Shown here piece by piece: positions 42,521-57,100 of a DNA stretch of 64,000 nucleotides. The notes under the pieces were generated by a model. It was given only the letters and a program-made list of their open reading frames with translations, was not told where the DNA came from and did no database searches. The position numbers and the translations under genes are program-made. Origin of the DNA: Anoplopoma fimbria (Eukaryota > Chordata > Actinopteri > Perciformes > Anoplopomatidae); the NCBI RefSeq assembly GCF_027596085.1, contig NC_072471.1:6674028-6738027 (forward strand). The letters run 5' to 3'. Each line of letters starts with the position of its first letter. The first letter of the stretch is position 1.

Positions 42521-45500
42521 TCAACTGAGTTCTTCTTTCACTCCCGGCATAACTACAGCAATGAAGAGTGTCGTAGATTGTTGCGTTGGGCCACTGTCCA
42601 AACTGCTGTATTTGATGACTTGGGGAGTGAGAATAGGCTGCACTGTATGTACATATGAAGCATATACTGTATACACATACAGTATATCAAATAAGAAATA
42701 CAGTTAAATGATACACCTGTTTGTTTGTTTTTTTACATAAAAACATCCTATCACATATTAATACACACACAAACAGGCCCTGTGTCAGTTCAATGCTAGA
42801 AACGTTTCCCTATAGGGTCAGAGATTATCAGACACAAAAATACGAGCAAAAGCCGGCGATACAGCTGCTGTAACAAGAGCAGAGTGGCAAGACACTGACT
42901 GCAGGGCATTGACCTGAACATGATGCTCTGTGCCAACCTGTCCTGTGTTCATTTTTATTTATAACCCTACTGTCACTTGTATTGAGTGTGTTATCTGCTA
43001 ACCATCAACCTTAACTGTTATGTGTTTTTTCCCTTGGCAATGCTGTACACATCACCTTTCACATCTCAAGCCCTTTTCGTGTTTTTGTTTTGCTGTTTAG
43101 AATTGGAAATCTCCAAGCAACCTTGATATTTAAATCATTCTTTTTGTCCAGTGACAGATTTGAGCACCATCTCTTTTCAATTGTGTCCCAGTAACAAGGA
43201 ATGAATAAAAAAATCAGGCTGTTACTTTTGTGTTGTGCATCTTATCTGATGATCGACCGACAATAACAATAGCAGAGGGCGGACTGTTCCGATACCATCA
43301 GCAAATCCTCACAAAGTGCAAATATGTCTTGCCTCCCAGGGCGTACAGCAAGCCAACGCTTGATCAACAGCCTTGCCGCTGCAAGTAAAGAAGCCAATTA
43401 ACTTCCTCTGTCACCTTCCAGCTAAGTGGAACCATAGCTGAAGGGTGTACAAATTGCAGCCAGGAATATAATTTCAGATGAACACACACCTCGGCCTTCT
43501 AGAACAGCAGAAAAATCAAATCTGAAGAAACATGATGACTTGCACTTGCAACTCAACGTTGGGCTTGGCCCATCAAAGTGGTGCAAGTATGGGCAGCAGC
43601 TCAGGGATGAGTGGAGAGAGTCTCAACCCAAAGCAGTTAGTCACATAAGTTAGTAGTACAGAGATTGGTCCATGAAATCCTTAGCTCAAACAAGCGGCCC
43701 AGCTCCGTCATAACTTAAAAAGCCAAGACTTTCCCCCAGCTCTTGTCTTGTTTGTTAGCATCTGTACCTAGAGGGTATCATCCCTATTAGCCCAGAGTGT
43801 CTCTTGGTATAACTAACATTGTAAGTTATTGAGAGCTTTCTACGCAGTTCAAATTGCGAAAGAATGAAAGGAGATTCATGCTTCAAATGCAGTAGGATAG
43901 TAAAAATCAGCCACTTCGGCGATAAATGTCTAAAATAAAAATAAAACAGTCTTGTCTGCAAATTAGGGGATATTGAGGAACATAACATTAGAAGCTACGC
44001 TGTGGGTGATTCCAACATATTGACCAAGTGAAATATACATTGAAAATGTGACCAATGGGTTGCTGAGAAGATAGAACAGTTTGAAAGTCCCCTTAATGTG
44101 TCATTAAGAGGTCATGGAGCGGGGGAACATAGATACACTCCCACTGGAGATTTCTAGTAAGTTGTCATTTATTCATCACAACCCACACAAAATTGAGAAT
44201 ATGACTGTGGTGGTGGTTTTTATTGTCAAGACTTTGCTCCAGAAAATGTGTCAAATGAATAGTTTTACATGTGTCACAACCTCACCTCAAGTAGCATTAA
44301 AAGGCCACACAGCAAGAAAGGGCTGCTGAAGCACTTTAAGTGTAACAATGAGTGACATGTATTTATATATCTAATATAATTATATAATAATTAATAAAGA
44401 AACCAACTAATATTTCAGAAAGAGAAGGTGTCAGGGATCCAGAGGCCTTAATAACAAAAGAACCCACACTGACCAAAAATAAATAAAATGCTCCATTATC
44501 CTACTGAATCAAATATTAAGGCTTCCTTAATAAAGTCCCCAGGACTAATAATATCAAAGTTTCAAGGACTGAACAGAGCTGTATCAAGGTGCTATCAAAG
44601 AAAACTGTGTTTCATTAGTTGGACTCAGCAACAGAACGCTCAACAACCATCAAGATAGGATCCCTGATTCTGGGAGAAGATATACAGCTCCACTGATTGT
44701 AGAATGAGATGCAGGTGTAGGTGATCAGGCTCTCAGGTGTGGGCGATTAGGCAGTGAGAGAGGGATGTGGCGGACCTGAAACACAGAGAGAGAGACAGCT
44801 CTCTTTCAACAGAGGAACAATCTGTGGACGTAACACCGTGGCTTCGGTCAAAAGGTCAATTTTTTCCTTAGGAAGTTCCTTACTGAGTGAGATGGCGCTG
44901 CAGTATTATGTGGCAGACATAAAAAGAGCTATTTAAATTCTCTAAATGCTAAGAAAAGGTTACCTTGCACAGCAGCTGGATGTCACATGTTCACACGAGA
45001 ATCGCATGATCACATATCACATGAAAATCACTCGTCGGGCTTCAAGTAAAGTGTTTGTGTCAGTGACCAGACTTCTACTGGAAGATGTCATTTTTTAAAC
45101 ACAGTTCCCAAATGTTGAACTATACCTTCAAAGACATATTTATAGTCTTTAATGCAGAAAGAGTTCAGAGGTAATAAATGCTTATGCTATTTATTTTACT
45201 ATTTTTTTTACAGCTGCTTTTACTGCAGCTGAATACCATCTCCATCTCCTCTGACTCTCAAGGCCACTCCACAGCTGTCACTGTGACACAATATCACTTT
45301 CTCCTCTGCAGTTGTCTCACTAATTCTTCAATGACACCGGGTCCTTTTCACCATTACACAATCTTCATCTCACACTCGTCCTCAAAGAACAAATTGCCCG
45401 GAGCGTGGAAACACACAGCACAAGGCTCTCGCGCCAGTTGGGAGATGACATCACTCAAATATTCTCGTTAATAGTCAAGTGGGAGGGAGAGAGGAGAGAT

Positions 45501-48500
45501 GCTGTGACATTCACACTTCCTCTGCTCATTTTACTCTCTAATCTAGACGGACATTTCACTCCAGCTCTTTGTCTCTCCATCGAGATTGTCTCTCGATTTG
45601 TCACTTTCCGCCACCTCCGCTGTTTACATTCCCTCATTTCTCGCACTCTTCCTCCCCTCAAACTCTATTTTCTACCTCGCATATGTCGTCCTCTCTGCCT
45701 CCACCACCGGGATCCACCACCTGAAAACACTGACAGCAGAGACAGAAGCTGCACAGGGCCAATTTCCTGAGTGCTGCACACCGCTGGCACTCATTTAATT
45801 ACTGCAGAGACAGAGGTGGGAGGCAGGGCCTGTCAGAGCTTAAGCCTGGATCAGTGTGGTCCCTAACAGTTCCGGCTCTCCTAGGGGATGGCGATGGGGG
45901 GGTGGGGTGGTACCTGTCATATTCTATAGCTGCTATAAGGGCCCCGGCTGACAACTACAGACTACCTTTCTTTGTTGCCGTCCTGAGAGGCTTGGCAGCC
46001 ATATGTTCAGAATGCAGGATGAGGACCTGGGCTTTGGGTTTTTTTTCTTTTTCTTTTTCTTTTAGAACACACACACACACACACAGGACACACACGGAAC
46101 CATTTTTGTGGGCTTGTACTTGGACTAAAAATGGTGTCAAAGAGGAAGTGAAATGTGTCTCAGTGGGAGCATTCGCCTCATGTGCAAGAATTTTAACAAA
46201 CAAGCTGTTGTAACTTCCAATTGATTCTACATTTGGTTTAATACCAGCGTTGGCTCATTCTTTACGGAGTGTATAGGGTACTGATGGAAAACCTTAGTTT
46301 AGCTTTAGCCCAATGCAGTTTTAAAGAGAAGATTTTTTTTTTTTATTGCAATAGCATATCAATTAATGTTAGCATTTAGCTTAACATGGACCGACATTGC
46401 AGGGTTTCCATGCATTTTCATTCTGCGGAAAACTACTCATTTAGAATAAAACCTGAAAGTGTGCAGATTAGAGTAAGTAAATGAAAAACGAGAAAAAAAT
46501 AAGCTTATTAAAAAGCGGTTGTTGGGGATTTTCAGGAATTTTCAATCAACTTTTTGGTCTCAGGGGTCACATGAGATCCGTGGTAATGGTACCACATCGT
46601 TGTTGAGTCTATACTTGAAGATGTTCTTCATTCTTTCTGTGTGGTTTTTATTTGTCCTCCCTCAGGAATGCTCTCTGTGACTGTTCCTGTGTTTTCCAGC
46701 ATTGTCTTCTTCGTCGTGTCTCATGTTTGGAATGAACCCACTCTGATGATAGGGGCAGGATCTGTGGCCATCCCCATGGCAACTGAGACCAAAAAAAACC
46801 CCAGTGTTGTTTCCTCTTTTTAAAACATCTATACAATAACACATCATTTTCAGGCTTGTTGATGTCCAGCGGTGGAGCCCCTGCCCTGTGTTTTTTTCTT
46901 GTGAACTCTTTAACCTGACATCAGAGTCCTGTTTTCCTTAAACATGTCCGTGTTGGATCCAGCCTGCCAACGTCTTCACAGTATGATGTTAGTTATGTGT
47001 CATGCTTGCAAACCCTGAAAAATTAGACAGGTTGAAAGAACTCAAGAGTCTGTAACGCCTACTCTGACCCCAAAACACACACACACACACACCCACCCCT
47101 CAGAGATCCTGCTGGGCAGAGTCCCAGATTCAGCTCAACATGTCCTGACATACCTCACCGACATAGAATTCCGTCAACTAGCAAGAACACAGCTTAATCT
47201 TGGGTTGGAGTTCAGTTACCCTTCTTTATGCAAACACAAACTAAAGTCTTTGACAATATCTGGACATATTTGACTTTTTTTTAATCTCCCGGAATCCTCT
47301 TATCTCTCCGTTTAGAGGCTAAGATCAGAGTGTGAGCACGACCACAGAACATGAAAGTGAAATTTGAGATGACTGGTTTTATTCTCGCTCACCACCCGCT
47401 TTAACCCCAGCCGTCACATAGACTAACCGTCGGTCTGCCAGGTCCTCTACATGCCCTGGCATGACACTGAGTCAACCAGAAATAGCCTTAACTTTCATAT
47501 GGTGAAGTATGATCTGAAATGGTTGTCGCCCAAATAAGACGGATAAAAGAAGGGTATGCCCATATACAGTAGTAGTAAACTTCAGCCAGCTTATTTAGCT
47601 GTTATATTCCTTATTTGTAGTTTAAAGGATAAAGCTGCTGATATTTTTTTTTTTTTTAAGTCTTAAAACAGGTAAACAACAAATAAATAGTTACATTTTT
47701 TAATAAGAAAGTAGTTTCATAAATTGACTGGGCACTGTAGTTTTTAGGAAACATTACTCAAACAGAAGTAAATAACATATTTGTTGGTAACTAACTGCGG
47801 ATTCATATAAAATAAGTATTATTGGCAGCAGAAGTACAGTGTGGTTCATTTATGTGATTTTTTCTTTTTTATTTATCTAAAAGTGGAGAACACAGCACAG
47901 AAAAATATCCAAAATTAGGCTTTAGGTACACAGACAGTATCAGTTTTTAGGATGAATTTATCCTTTGTTTTGGTCTTCTCGTGGGATTTGTCGACTGTAG
48001 GACAAAAATATAGTAAAAAAACACACACGTATACTTTAAGTGTGAGGGTAGGGAGTAATTAAATGGTTAAAAGAGGAGGATTGACGGATAGAGTAACAGA
48101 CAGTACTGGTTGTCTTTTCCTGACAAGAAACCCTCCACACACACAGATTTATATGCATGAATACTGTATCCTCCACAACACTGCAGCTCAGCATGCTTAC
48201 GTTGCAGGAGCAGCTGTAGTTCCTGTTAAATCAGGTGTATCTCTCCATCTTATCAAGCCTCCATGCTGACGTCTGGACTTTCACTTCCTTGATCCAAAAG
48301 TTAATGTTTGCTTGTCTCAGCTAGCTGGCAAACACATGGGGGTAATATCACAATCAATAACCACTTTTTTTTTTTTTTTTCACTCGCCATTATTCAAAGT
48401 GCACTCTGATATGATGTGACAGGCAGCTGCTGAATTAACATACCACCAAAGGGTAAAAAAGGTTATGTCTAAGGAAAACATAAACAGCTTTAGTTATTTG

Positions 48501-50320
48501 CTGTCACAAATTTTGGGTGAGAAAAACTACACTTTTCACTCGTTCAGTGCATTACACTTTGTTTGACTAACTCATATATAATCATACATATCATAATCAT
48601 ATTCATTTTGTTGATGCATTTTTATGGCCTTTTCCTTAGGGGATTATAAAACACCTTCACACAACATTAGTGTTTACACAAACAACGCAGGTTACAGTGC
48701 TGGTCATAAATCAGTCAACGTTAATATGCCAAAATAAATAAAAATGATAATAAATCACAACAACAATCCTCCACTCCTTACTGAAACAAGGGTGTCTTAA
48801 CTCCAATGCATTCACTAAGTAACCTTTTTTATTTGAAAGTCTCTTTTTAAAACAACTAGTTTCAATCCAAATCAAGCAAATATTTTGCTATACACTAGCA
48901 TTTTTTTCTTATAATTAGTGCAATGGAACTTAACACAAAAGGTGACATAACTATAACGAACCGCACAACTGAAAAAACAAACGACAAGACAAACAATGAT
49001 TGGTGCAATGAAAAGAGAAGTTAGGAGTTGTATTTGGTACAGATGTATAACTACATCTTGAATTTGTTTGTGTGCATGTATGTTGGTGTATTGTCTGTGT
49101 GAAGGTGTGACCAGGGAAATGTGCAGAATAGAAAATATAATGACTCAATAAAAGAAATAAAGAGGTATATGGAAATACAAACAAATCAAAAAGGGACACA
49201 GTGTTCTGCAGAGTCCACTTCCAACTGCTGAAATCTTATTATAGACCATTGTAGATACAATGTTTGCACTGTTCAATATTGTCATGGGAAACATTCAAGG
49301 GCCCTGCAAACATGACTGATACCGTCTATAAGAGTCCCTATCTTACGGACAAACTTGACCTTCGTGACGGTAGCAGCACAGATACAGCATGGAAAATCCA
49401 ACAAACCCAAACCTGTGAGTCAAAATGGGGGGAGCCTTAGCTTTAACTGGTAACGACATCGCTTGGAGTCTCTGCTATGCTCTGCAGAACTGAACAAGAC
49501 TGCTGTCTCCTTTTTGGGTTCAACTCGTCTACACTTATGGCCGTGCCCTGTGAAACTATACCTTATGTCACGAATAGCAGCTGGCGGTGTAATGAGCCAA
49601 GACTGGATTCGATACCAAGCTGTTTGAGGCAGTTTAAAAGCATGAGTCATGTTGAGGGGTAGCACCGTCACCGTCTCTCGCTCACACGTCTACTCTTGCT
49701 TTCTCTCTCGGTGTGTCTCTCTCAGTCTTTTTAACTGTGAGGGAGGGTGGATCCAGTATAGCAACGTTCACTACAAGTTGAGACACAGTATGCTGACAGG
49801 AGTCAATAATAAAACCTGTATGTCTGCTTGTGTTCCTTCTTATCTACCTGAATGATAAGGTTATCGTGTACTTTTTATTGGTCTTTGAAGTTACACTGTG
49901 AGTAATAGTATTTTATGACAGAAAGATAGGTTTCCTGAGTACACAATGCAATAAAAAATGAACATGGTACTCTTTCTGTTACTCTCTGAAGATCTTATGA
50001 TTATAGGGTTATTCTTTTGTGTAATGAGACTTTATGAGAACATTCTCAATGTCTGTCTGGTAGTGATACGTGACTCAACCAACAACCAGGCTCACAAAGG
50101 CTAAAGCTCACTTGAAAATATCACAGCTTCTGGCAGGCAGGTCAAAATGTGGCAAAGCAATGTTCCAAATTTGTTATTAATAATGCGGGTAACAAAAACG
50201 TATATTCGCAAAATGTTAAACCTTTCATTTGAATAATTTGTTATCCAATTTAGCTGCTAGACATTAGTGGAAAACCATGTTTTCTGTGGCTTTGATTTTA
50301 AAGTTGTGTATTTAGGGGAC
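42521..50320. other. Intergenic, no gene seen
   Basis: No exon is recognisable. A hairpin with 11-bp perfect arms lies at 42662-42687. A complex block lies at 43240-43460. Short CA runs occur near 46070 and 47076. A poly(T) lies at 48365-48380. A CT-rich stretch at 45.5-45.7 kb makes long but compositional open frames. The rest is AT-rich. Confidence 0.5.
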
Positions 50321-50329
50321 ATGGAAACA

Positions 50330-50490
50330 TGGAAAGTCCTTGTGGATCAGTCCGTGGGGAAGTCGCTGGGGAACCGGAGGGTTGTCGGCTCAAGTCCCCC
50401 CAAAGACCAAGTAGGGAGTGTGGACTGGTAGCTGGAGAGGTGCCAAAGCACCAAAGCTACTCTGGGTGCCATGCTGCGAGGAAGACCTCT
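50330..50490 (+). mobile_element. tRNA-derived SINE
   Basis: A tRNA-like A-box region (ggatcagtccgtggggaa) is followed by a good B box, ggttgtcggctcaagtccc at about 50382-50400. Then comes the body agtgtggactggtagctgga with gaggtgcca, a very common teleost SINE. The part after about 50450 is decayed. The open frame over it is part of the element and not a gene. Confidence 0.8.
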
Positions 50491-51026
50491 CGCTTTAACA
50501 TCTCTCCATACAAAATGCATGCGTGTACAGGTCCTCTTTGTGTATGAGTGTATTTGGGCCTATGTGTGTGAATAGATATAACAGCAGAGTGAAAAGAATC
50601 AATCCCCCCTTGCAGGAATAACAAAGTATACCTTCTTCTTCTTGAGCAAGGTAATATATGCCAGTGTACCATGTTGCCACACAATACTTAAATACTGAAA
50701 CTTTCCTCACTCACAATAGAATGGCAGTCAGATACTTCATTTGTAAGTGTGTTCATCTCGCAAAAACAATGACCTCCCTTAAACCTCTCAGAATGACTTA
50801 AAGCATAATATTATATGTCATTGACCAAAGCTGAGCTGCAGCACAAAGGATGCTACAGTCTAAAACCTCACACAGCCGTTACGTTCATTATGTGTAAAGA
50901 CTCTGTCCCAGATAAAGTGAGAAGAACATGTATGTAATATTCATCGAAATGTTACATATTAATATCTCACACAAATGTGCTGCAGTCAGACACTGTGATA
51001 TGCGGCTTGATCAGACTGTCTGTGTG

Positions 51027-51029
<3 letters not shown>
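50491..51029. other. Intergenic, nothing recognisable
   Basis: AT-rich sequence with no repeat or gene signal between the SINE and the next microsatellite. Confidence 0.5.
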
Positions 51030-51100
<71 letters not shown>

Positions 51101-51110
51101 CGAGTGTGTA
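51030..51110 (+). repeat. (TG)n microsatellite
   Basis: An uninterrupted TG array of about 70 bases ending in imperfect TGCG units. Confidence 0.97.
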
Positions 51111-51394
51111 GGCTAATGACTCAGCCGTAGGGCATTGCAACGTGCCATTCCACTAGGAAAAGTCAGTAAGCCATAGCACGAGAGGAGCAGAGTTCCAGTA
51201 ATATGCCACTTACACAATAGTTAGCTGGTATGTGTGCTCTCTGTGCACTAGTGATCATACACACACACGACATACAACATTTACAGAAATTATACAACCT
51301 TTCATTTGGGTTTCATAAGTTTAAAGGCCAGGAAAATTGTTGTTCAAACAATCTTGAAGGAATGCTTTTCTCAAAATCTGTCTTTGAGCATCAA

Positions 51395-51850
51395 CAAGAC
51401 CGAGACTCTACGGCTAGCAGCTCTGTGAGGCTTGACTTAGGCACAGCGTTGCTTTGAGCTAAATGCTAATGTCAGCATGCTAGCATGCTCCCAATGACAC
51501 AATTAGAAAATTTAAAGTTGACCGTGTTCTCCTTCTTAGTTTAGCATGTTAGCATGCAGACATTAAGCCTGACATAGGCAGATCAAATTGCAAATACGAT
51601 CTGGCGCGGCAAATTAAACAAGAGCTTACAGATTATCAGAGAAGCTAATATTTGCTAACTAGCACAAAACAAAGAATACAGCCAAACCTGATGGAATTTT
51701 CTGCGTAAACCAAGTTCTTTAAATTACAATTTAGACCAAATATAGGGTCTATATGAAAAGTCAGGGGATCACCAAATTTAATACAAGGAAATATGAATAT
51801 CTGTATTAAATCTCATAGCAACTACTTCCAATAGTTGTTAAGGTATTTCC
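51395..51850 (+). repeat. Teleost dispersed repeat, family A, longest local copy
   Basis: The words agctctgtgaggcttgactt, ttgagctaaatgctaatgtc, agcatgctagcatgctccc, tagtttagcatgttagcatg, gaaaagtcaggggatcacca and tccaatagttgttaagg follow a frequent fish repeat in order. Related shorter copies lie at 35451-35516 (same strand) and 32998-33128 (opposite strand). Confidence 0.75.
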
Positions 51851-53929
51851 ATCGACCAACATTCCCCTCCCTATAGTCATGCTGCTAACTTGGCTAAAGA
51901 GTAGGTTTCTAAGGATGTTTTTTTGTGATTTGGAATGCATTGTAACTTCTGATAACAGCTGCTGTACATACTTTTCAGAGACACCTTACAAGGCTATAGG
52001 CAGTGAAAATATTATCCACAATCGTTTTCCGGTGGAGTATTTAAGAGCACCATATTCAGTGTCTGGATCTAGTTTTGGTGGTACAGGAGAAATAAGGCCT
52101 TTATTATTATGCAATGGCACAAGCTGAACATCCTTATAAGGCAATGCAGGGCATCACCAAATAGGTTATATGCAGCTAAGGTGTATCTTACATCATGGTC
52201 TTGCAGTTTGGAGCCAACAAACTTGGAACATGGCAAGGTTTGAACGCACAGCATCTGCCGGTTGGATACTTATTACAGGATGTGTGACACTCAGACACAT
52301 ACTTTGTGTTTTTTATTTGACAGTTAAAAATGTGTTTGGAGTTTGAAATTGACAAATGTATCACTTGAGCGGTTCACTTCAGTGTTACCTGTGATTGACA
52401 AACACATGAAGGGAACATTCGGGAATCAGCTTTCCAAACTGGACCTGACTGGTCTTGGCAGGCCTTCACTATCTCAAATGTCATTGCTATAAATACACAC
52501 GGACACACAGAAGCATTCACACGCGATATAGGGTTTATATTGTTAGACTCATAGACTTGTAGACGAAAAGTGTCTTCACTGAGGAACTGAGTCACTCGCC
52601 ATGGAATGCTTCATGTATGAGTGGAAAAAGGAACTGAATAATTTGTACATCAATATGTACAGCTCGGAAAAGTTTAATCCCTCCGATTTAAAGCTGCTGC
52701 ACATTTTGTCCTGCCAAGCACAGAACATGAATAACTCAAGACCTTCTGTGTGAGTGTGAAAAATAATAATGGAATATAGCTACAGACCAAAAAACTAAAA
52801 ACTCCAGGGCAGCTTTGCTTGGAGGATCCATCTGGTCTGAAACTTCAGAATGAATTAAGTAAATACAGAGAGTTAAGATGAAACAGAAGTAGGAAAAAAT
52901 ATACTACGGGGGAAAAAAAGAATTCATGAGGCATTTAGTGTGAATGTTGCTCCATTTTTGTCAACGATTCAAGGCCAAGCCACAGCACACAGAGCAACAG
53001 TCCAGCGGTAATGGTGCTGGGAAAGCGCTTCCTGCTTGAATTAACATCGGCAGAGAGAGAGCGAGCAAGCATCATGGAAAGTTTGTGGTTTTCTCAGATG
53101 AGTCTCTTCCTGGTCACCGAGGATCAAAGTGGGCAGGGCGTATACAGAGTTTCTGCAACTTGTTTTTCTGAAAGGTGATTACCCCGTCTGGGCCACACCC
53201 ATCAACTCACAGCACGATGACATCACTGCTGTTTCAGACCTACATTTCTATCAAGCACGCCGTTTAACATTCTTGGAGTGACAGTTCTCTGTTCTGTGTG
53301 TGAAAAAAACAAAATGTTCCAATGAGAATAGAGTATAGGCCTACACTGTTTTGTAAGTTTATTTATACATCAACGGTAACATTGTGTACTGTACTAAATG
53401 TTTTAGATGGTAGCCTAATACCACTGTGGTTAAATGCTCCATTGAAGATGAGTCCAGCATTTAAAACATGTACATATGCATGCATTTACAACATTATAAT
53501 TCACAAACCTATTATTAAGGAAATTTACTGAAAGTGAAAAAAGGTAACTTTTGCTCAACAGTGGCCACTGTGGTCACAAATGACAATTATGGGATAATGA
53601 TAAATGCTAAATAATTGTGTAACAGTGGCACAAGAAGGGAAGAGTCCCAATTTAGTGGTAATTTATAATACTTTACAGGGCCAGTTTGTTCGAGACCTGT
53701 CTTTGTCTCTGCATCACACCCTCACGTGATCTGGCTCTAGTTTAGCATTAACGTTAGCCAAACTGTGACTACATTTAAAGCTAATGTCAAACATTCTTTA
53801 CCTCTGGGGCCAACTAATTATTGCAATGGTAAATATGGCTGGTGTGTTAATATTTAATGTAAGCAAAATAACCATACAATACACAAGACTGCACCTTTTT
53901 CAGAGGATTTGTATTATTTATTCTATTCT
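51851..53929. other. Intergenic, no gene seen
   Basis: AT-rich. At 52960-53240 the sequence is more complex, with a RUNX-type TGTGGTTTT at 53084-53092. No exon-like frame is present. Confidence 0.45.
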
Positions 53930-54142
53930 AGCAAGTTAAGTACAAAAGTAAAAGGTATGGTACTCATTTTGTAAAATGAAAGATAACTGATCATTTTCAG
54001 ATAAATACATCTAAATATTTACACCAGAAATCTAATGGAGCACAAATATAAAGTAGATTAATATAGAAATACTCAAGCAAAGCTCAATCACCTCCAAACG
54101 TACTAAACTACTTGAGTAAACGCTCTTCTACCCACTGTATAA
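53930..54142 (+). repeat. Teleost dispersed repeat, family C
   Basis: The words agtacaaaagtaaaagg, aaatataaagtagatt, gaaatactcaagcaaagc, tactaaactacttgagtaaa and cttctacccactgt follow a very common fish repeat (aagtagcataaaatggaaat, actcaagtaaagtac, tacttgagtaaatgtactt, ttaccaccactg). Confidence 0.7.
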
Positions 54143-57100
54143 CTGATGGTTGAGGTATAATCAGGTTTAAGTTTGGTGGACACGAATATGCAAAGCAGGT
54201 CAGGTAGTTAGAATCCCACATTCTGCACTCAAAGGATTCTGCCCAAGGAGACAGATAATTATCTGTGAATGTGATTAATATCTCCTGTATGTGTTTATAG
54301 GTGTACTGGGATTGTCATTGGCGTTGTTTTGTCTCCTGTCTGGATGAATACAGCTTATGTTGGTTTAGCTTTTGTTTGACCCGCAGATGTTGGAGCCTTT
54401 GCTGGTGTGTGTGCACCCACATGGACGTCCACGCATGTACATTTACACCGCGTGTGTTCACCACTGTGTTTGGAAAACTCTGCCCACGCCAGAGAGCAGC
54501 CAAGGTCTCTCTTCACTCCCGACCTGACATTCTTTCCTCCACTTGAGTTCACGTGCGGTTTCAAGATAAAAGCCTCCATTCATTAGTCTGACTGAGGGCC
54601 CAGCGTAACGACAGGATACCCCACCCTTGTCTGGCAACAGCAAGGGCCATATTTTATCCGGTGCTGGTGGCCCTCACATTAAAAACAACCAGTGGCACAG
54701 GACATTTTCTGCAGTCTGTGCGTGTCTGTTTCAGGTGCACTACATTCTGCAGTATTTCTTGTAATTACAATATATAAAAAAACAGCAAGTGGGTTCGGGG
54801 TTTTCCAGGTTTAATTCCCCTTCACAAGCTGGCCCTGTCATTGCGTATACTTTCTTTCTCTTTCTCTTTTATCGTATTTGACTTTTATCTCCTCTGCCGA
54901 GCTGCCAAAACTCAACCACATACCTCTACACTCTGTCAGTAATGAGGCATGTGCCTGTTTTGTGTGTGTGATACAGATGTGTGCTATCCTGCCTGCTTGC
55001 AAATCTCCTGCTTGGTGCTGCGCTCCCGGGAGGGAAATCCTTCAAGAGTAATGGGGACAGAAGCTAACTTCCTTCAGCTGCTACTGCTGTGAAGTCAGTC
55101 AATTGATCACATAACATTTAAAGTGATATTTCACTCTAAATATGTATTATCTTATTCCAGTTACAATGCATTACAATAGCGACAAAAGGATCAAAACATG
55201 CACAGAAGCTTCTCAAGTACATTTTTCCCCACCAAAACAAGAAAAAATATGTTTAACTTTGCTTCAAGGTTGTGAACTTTAGAGCCTCTGCGTTGAGCTC
55301 TTTTATTGGTCATAACGACTCGATCATTGCTCACTCATTGACCAGCCTGATAAATGCACTTCTATCTCTTTCATTTGTCTCATTTGTCATTAAAGGGACC
55401 AATTGGCCGCTGGGTACCTCACTAAAACAGTCACATTCTACCATATTTAGGACAAATGTTGATGTTTGGAGCATGCTAAACATAAGCCCCTTTTAAAAAA
55501 TGCAATGCAACCCTGACATTATGCAGTCGTTTCCAAAGGAGCTGTAAACGAGGACGCAAATGTCCGAATCAGTTGAACAGGACATTAAACAGACTTTATC
55601 CTGCCAGCTCCCTGGTGTAACGTCCGATTGAGCCCATTGGTCAATGGAACCAGTCAGTGTCGGAGAATCAACATCAAGCAAGTGGGCGTGTTGATGGGAT
55701 GTCTATCATGCGGCTCGTGCGAAAACCAGAACAATACAAACATCTAAAGGGTGAAGAAGAAAGGGTCATTTACACAAAGATGCCAAGGAAGATGTTTCAC
55801 TGAAAACACAATGAGATTTGGTAACGTCTGTCGGTAAGGGCTGGCAGCGGAGTCGCCAGACTCAGGACAGTGGTGTAATCCGCGTCATGTCATGCTCTAT
55901 GCAGGTGCCACACCTCGCCTTAAAATAACAGTGTGGAGTATTTCCAGAGAAAGGTGTCTGGCATGGACAATCTCTTGTTGTGTGCTACATGAGTGAAAGG
56001 CCAACTGTTTACACAGGCAGTGTGCTGAGTTTCCCTTTAATTTCATGAGAGCAGGTATGTGGATTATGCTCAAGGTGTGATTGAGACGATTGTGTGTCTT
56101 TTTTCAAACTTTATGATTTGTTCTTTAAAATTCTTACCATAAAACATTGCAAAAGATAATTATGAAAACATAGCTTATTAAAAATAACTCCTTCACGAAA
56201 GAAAAGTCAGACTTGTGCATTCATAGCAAACTTAATGGCTTTTGTCATTAAGTTCAACCAACTTCTAATGAGTGCATTTCTCAAACATTATACCAAAAAA
56301 ATCCAGCAACCTAACTTTTGACAGAACAGAATAAAATAAATCAGACAAAAGGTTTAAAAAAAAAAAAAAGCAATCAAATAATGTAAAAAATAATATAATT
56401 TTGACATTTTTTCCAACATAACATGCTTCTTTAAATCCACAATCTACTTATTGCTCCAATGGTCTCATATGGTCTCATATGTCTCAGCTACAACTCTCTT
56501 GAACGTTACACTGCGTTGGGTCACTGATACTTTGCCTGCGCTTTAAGATATTTCACTCCACTGCCGTGAGTATTATAAGAGGAATATGGGAGTAACCTTA
56601 CATGTGAACATTTCGTCATAAACTGGTATGACCTGTGGAAAGTGAAATTCTCACCTGTTTATAACCACGATGTGTGCAAATGTAACAAATTGGGTATGTG
56701 TTAGTTTACATCAGTAAAACAGAACTATAAATGCCTTCTGTAACACATCCAAAGTTTCCAATCTCTGAAAAAAATAGCACAGTGGTGCGTAACTGTGGGC
56801 GAAACTGTGACTATGAATGTTTGCAGTGAAAGAGGGTGGGGGTTTAAACATGTGTGAACTTGTATGTGATTTGAGGATTTCCATGTACACATGAGAGAAC
56901 CTTCATTTAACATGACCAGGAAGTGAGTCACTTCTTGTGGACGCAGTTGTGAAGAGGCAAATGAAGAGTGACACATTTTAGTTTGGCCTACACCTACACA
57001 ACTTTTTGAAAGAAACATTTATTAATTTTCAATTTCAGATAAAACTAAACCTTAGCCATGAATAAAACTCTTAAATGTTTAAATTCTCTTTCTTTATTAA

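Noticed and set aside
45405..45798. Overlapping open frames of 121 and 70 codons in CT-rich DNA
   Set aside because: Caused by the pyrimidine-rich composition, which avoids stop codons. No protein family is recognisable.
50382..50400. B-box-like sequence suggesting a tRNA gene
   Set aside because: The surrounding sequence does not fold as a cloverleaf with an anticodon arm and continues into a known SINE body.
50329..50547. 72-codon open frame
   Set aside because: It lies over a tRNA-derived SINE, which is transcribed by RNA polymerase III and is not translated.
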